Shown piece by piece: positions 5,096 through 6,384 of a DNA stretch of 6,384 bases. The notes under the pieces are model-generated. The model did no database searches. It saw only the letters and a list, made by a program, of their open reading frames with translations, and was not told where the DNA came from. The stretch is from UBA2798 sp046289975 (GTDB lineage: Bacteria > Bacteroidota > Bacteroidia > Flavobacteriales_D > UBA2798), in the NCBI GenBank assembly GCA_046289975.1, contig JBKBUQ010000173.1, forward strand, positions 1 to 6,384, given 5' to 3'. A program made the translations under genes and the position numbers. Within the stretch, counting starts at the first letter, position 1; each line of letters opens with the position of its first letter.

Positions 5096-6384
5096 ACCAG
5101 TTAAACGCACCACTCAGCTACGGTCGCATCCTTGCGGTAGCATCACCCATTATGGTTGGTGTGTTTGTGCAGTTCACCATGCTAATTACCGACAGTGCAT
5201 TTTTAAACAGGATTGGTTCACTTGATTTTAATGCATCAGGAAATGCAGGAATGCTGTATGTAACACTCACCATGTTTGCAATGGGAATTTCCAACGGCGC
5301 ACAGGTATTGATTGCGCGCAGAGATGGAGAATTAAAACTGAAAGAAGCAGGAAATGTATTCAGACAATCTTTATTGATCCTATGCGGATTAAGCGTGTTG
5401 TTTACGATACTTCTACTTGTGGGTTCACATAAATTCTTACCTGCTATTGTAAAAGATGCTGAAACAGGAATAAAAATGCAGGAGTTTCTGGATATCCGAT
5501 CATGGGGATTCTTTTTTGCATTGCCGGCTATGGCATTTCAGGGATTCTACACAGGAGTAGCCAGAACGAGGATCATCATGTACTCTACTGTTATTACTGC
5601 ATTGCTGAATATCCTCCTTGATTATTTACTCATTTTCGGGAATTACGGTTTTCCTGAACTTGGTTTACAGGGAGCTGCAATTGCAACAGTAATAGCTGAA
5701 GCTGCGGCGCTTTTGTTTGTGGTCATTTATATGCTGATCGATAAAGAAGCGAAGCCTTATTCTCCATTTGGAAATATGCGTTTCAATACATCGGATTCAT
5801 TCGAACTGATGCGACTTTCTTTTCCCTTGATGCTGCAAGGAATCGTTTCGATGGGAACGTGGACCATATTTTTCTTTTTCATCGAGCAATTGGGTCCTGC
5901 CAACCTTGAAGTGTCGCAGGTCATTCGCATTTTTTACCTTATCGCATTAATTCCGGTATTGGGCTTAGGCTCTGCAACCCGAACATTCGTATCGCATCTT
6001 ATTGCAGAAGGAAAAACGCATGAAGTGGTGCCCACTGTAAAACGCATTATCTTTTTGAATCTTATTGCGACAGTTCTCTTCACATTCCCCAATTTATTTT
6101 TTCCTCATCTGGCAGTTCCATTTATTTCAACAAATCCTGAAATTCTGGATACCACAGCAAATACCTTACAAATTGTAACCGGTGCAATGTTTCTGTTAGC
6201 CGCATCTTCCCCTCTAAACGCACTCATCGCCGGTGCCGGTGCAACACAAACTGCTTTCCGTATCGAATTGTTCTCCATTGCCATTTATCTGTTTGGTGCA
6301 TGGTTGTTGACGGTAAAAATCCCGCAGCCTATCCTTTATGTGTGGTGTCTTGAGTATGTTTATTTTCTGCTGATGTTTTTTGCC
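5092..6384 (+). CDS. MATE-family efflux transporter (3' partial)
   Basis: The frame is open from ATG 5092 to the window edge, 431 codons, while family members usually have about 440-460 residues, so only the last stretch of the protein is missing. It is an inner-membrane protein with about twelve hydrophobic segments, roughly at residues 10-32, 49-68, 89-109, 140-156, 163-183, 190-216, 241-264, 275-297, 318-340, 360-382, 388-410 and 413-431. Family-like features are the early ASPIMVG...TDSAFL segment, NGAQVLIARRDGE after the second helix, the GFYTGVARTR loop, LLNILLDYLLIFG and GLQGAAIATVIAE at the end of the first half, and a second-half repeat with GLGSATRTFVSHLIAEGK. MATE proteins export drugs or other organic cations using Na+ or H+ gradients; the substrate cannot be told from sequence. 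The ATGA overlap with the methyltransferase stop indicates translational coupling and fixes the start. Confidence 0.93.
   Translation, partial: MNQLNAPLSYGRILAVASPIMVGVFVQFTMLITDSAFLNRIGSLDFNASGNAGMLYVTLTMFAMGISNGAQVLIARRDGELKLKEAGNVFRQSLLILCGLSVLFTILLLVGSHKFLPAIVKDAETGIKMQEFLDIRSWGFFFALPAMAFQGFYTGVARTRIIMYSTVITALLNILLDYLLIFGNYGFPELGLQGAAIATVIAEAAALLFVVIYMLIDKEAKPYSPFGNMRFNTSDSFELMRLSFPLMLQGIVSMGTWTIFFFFIEQLGPANLEVSQVIRIFYLIALIPVLGLGSATRTFVSHLIAEGKTHEVVPTVKRIIFLNLIATVLFTFPNLFFPHLAVPFISTNPEILDTTANTLQIVTGAMFLLAASSPLNALIAGAGATQTAFRIELFSIAIYLFGAWLLTVKIPQPILYVWCLEYVYFLLMFFA

Noticed and set aside
1..6384. CRISPR array, tRNA/rRNA genes, insertion sequence or phage elements
   Set aside because: No direct DNA repeats with spacers, cloverleaf sequences, transposase motifs or terminal inverted repeats were seen. 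The only repetition is at protein level in the secreted protein.

Overview
The window looks like chromosomal DNA of a Bacteroidota bacterium (Flavobacteriia/Chitinophagia-like; the genus cannot be read from it). The evidence is a large secreted protein built of SprB-type repeats that ends in a gliding-motility/type IX secretion (T9SS) C-terminal domain, a Bacteroidota-style lipoprotein, TAnnTTTG -7 promoter elements, and the lack of clear Shine-Dalgarno sequences ahead of the genes.

Layout. Positions 3-2642 (+) hold the 3' part of a very long surface or secreted protein gene whose start lies outside the window. It has eight ~78-residue repeat modules, two PKD-like modules and a T9SS sorting domain. 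A strong bidirectional hairpin terminator (about 2663-2700) separates it from a convergent two-gene minus-strand unit: a lipoprotein of unknown function (3845-3210) followed after 2 bases by a DinB-fold protein (3207-2707). A short divergent intergenic region (3846-3922) carries a TAnnTTTG element facing each way, each only a few bases from the start codon it serves. To the right is a plus-strand unit: an RlmI-family 23S rRNA cytosine methyltransferase (3923-5095), overlapping by ATGA a MATE-family multidrug/cation exporter (5092 to the window edge). The exporter lacks only its last residues.

How the genes relate. The surface protein should be exported by Sec and then T9SS, and is probably an adhesin or surface-structure component. 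The lipoprotein and DinB-like genes are likely co-transcribed, but their joint role is unknown. The methyltransferase and exporter are translationally coupled by position, with no obvious shared pathway. No stretch longer than about 80 bases is unassigned. I see no RNA gene, mobile element, CRISPR array or phage feature. Apart from the repeat protein and the leaderless-looking divergent promoters, this reads as an ordinary chromosomal region, and I found no convincing undescribed system.
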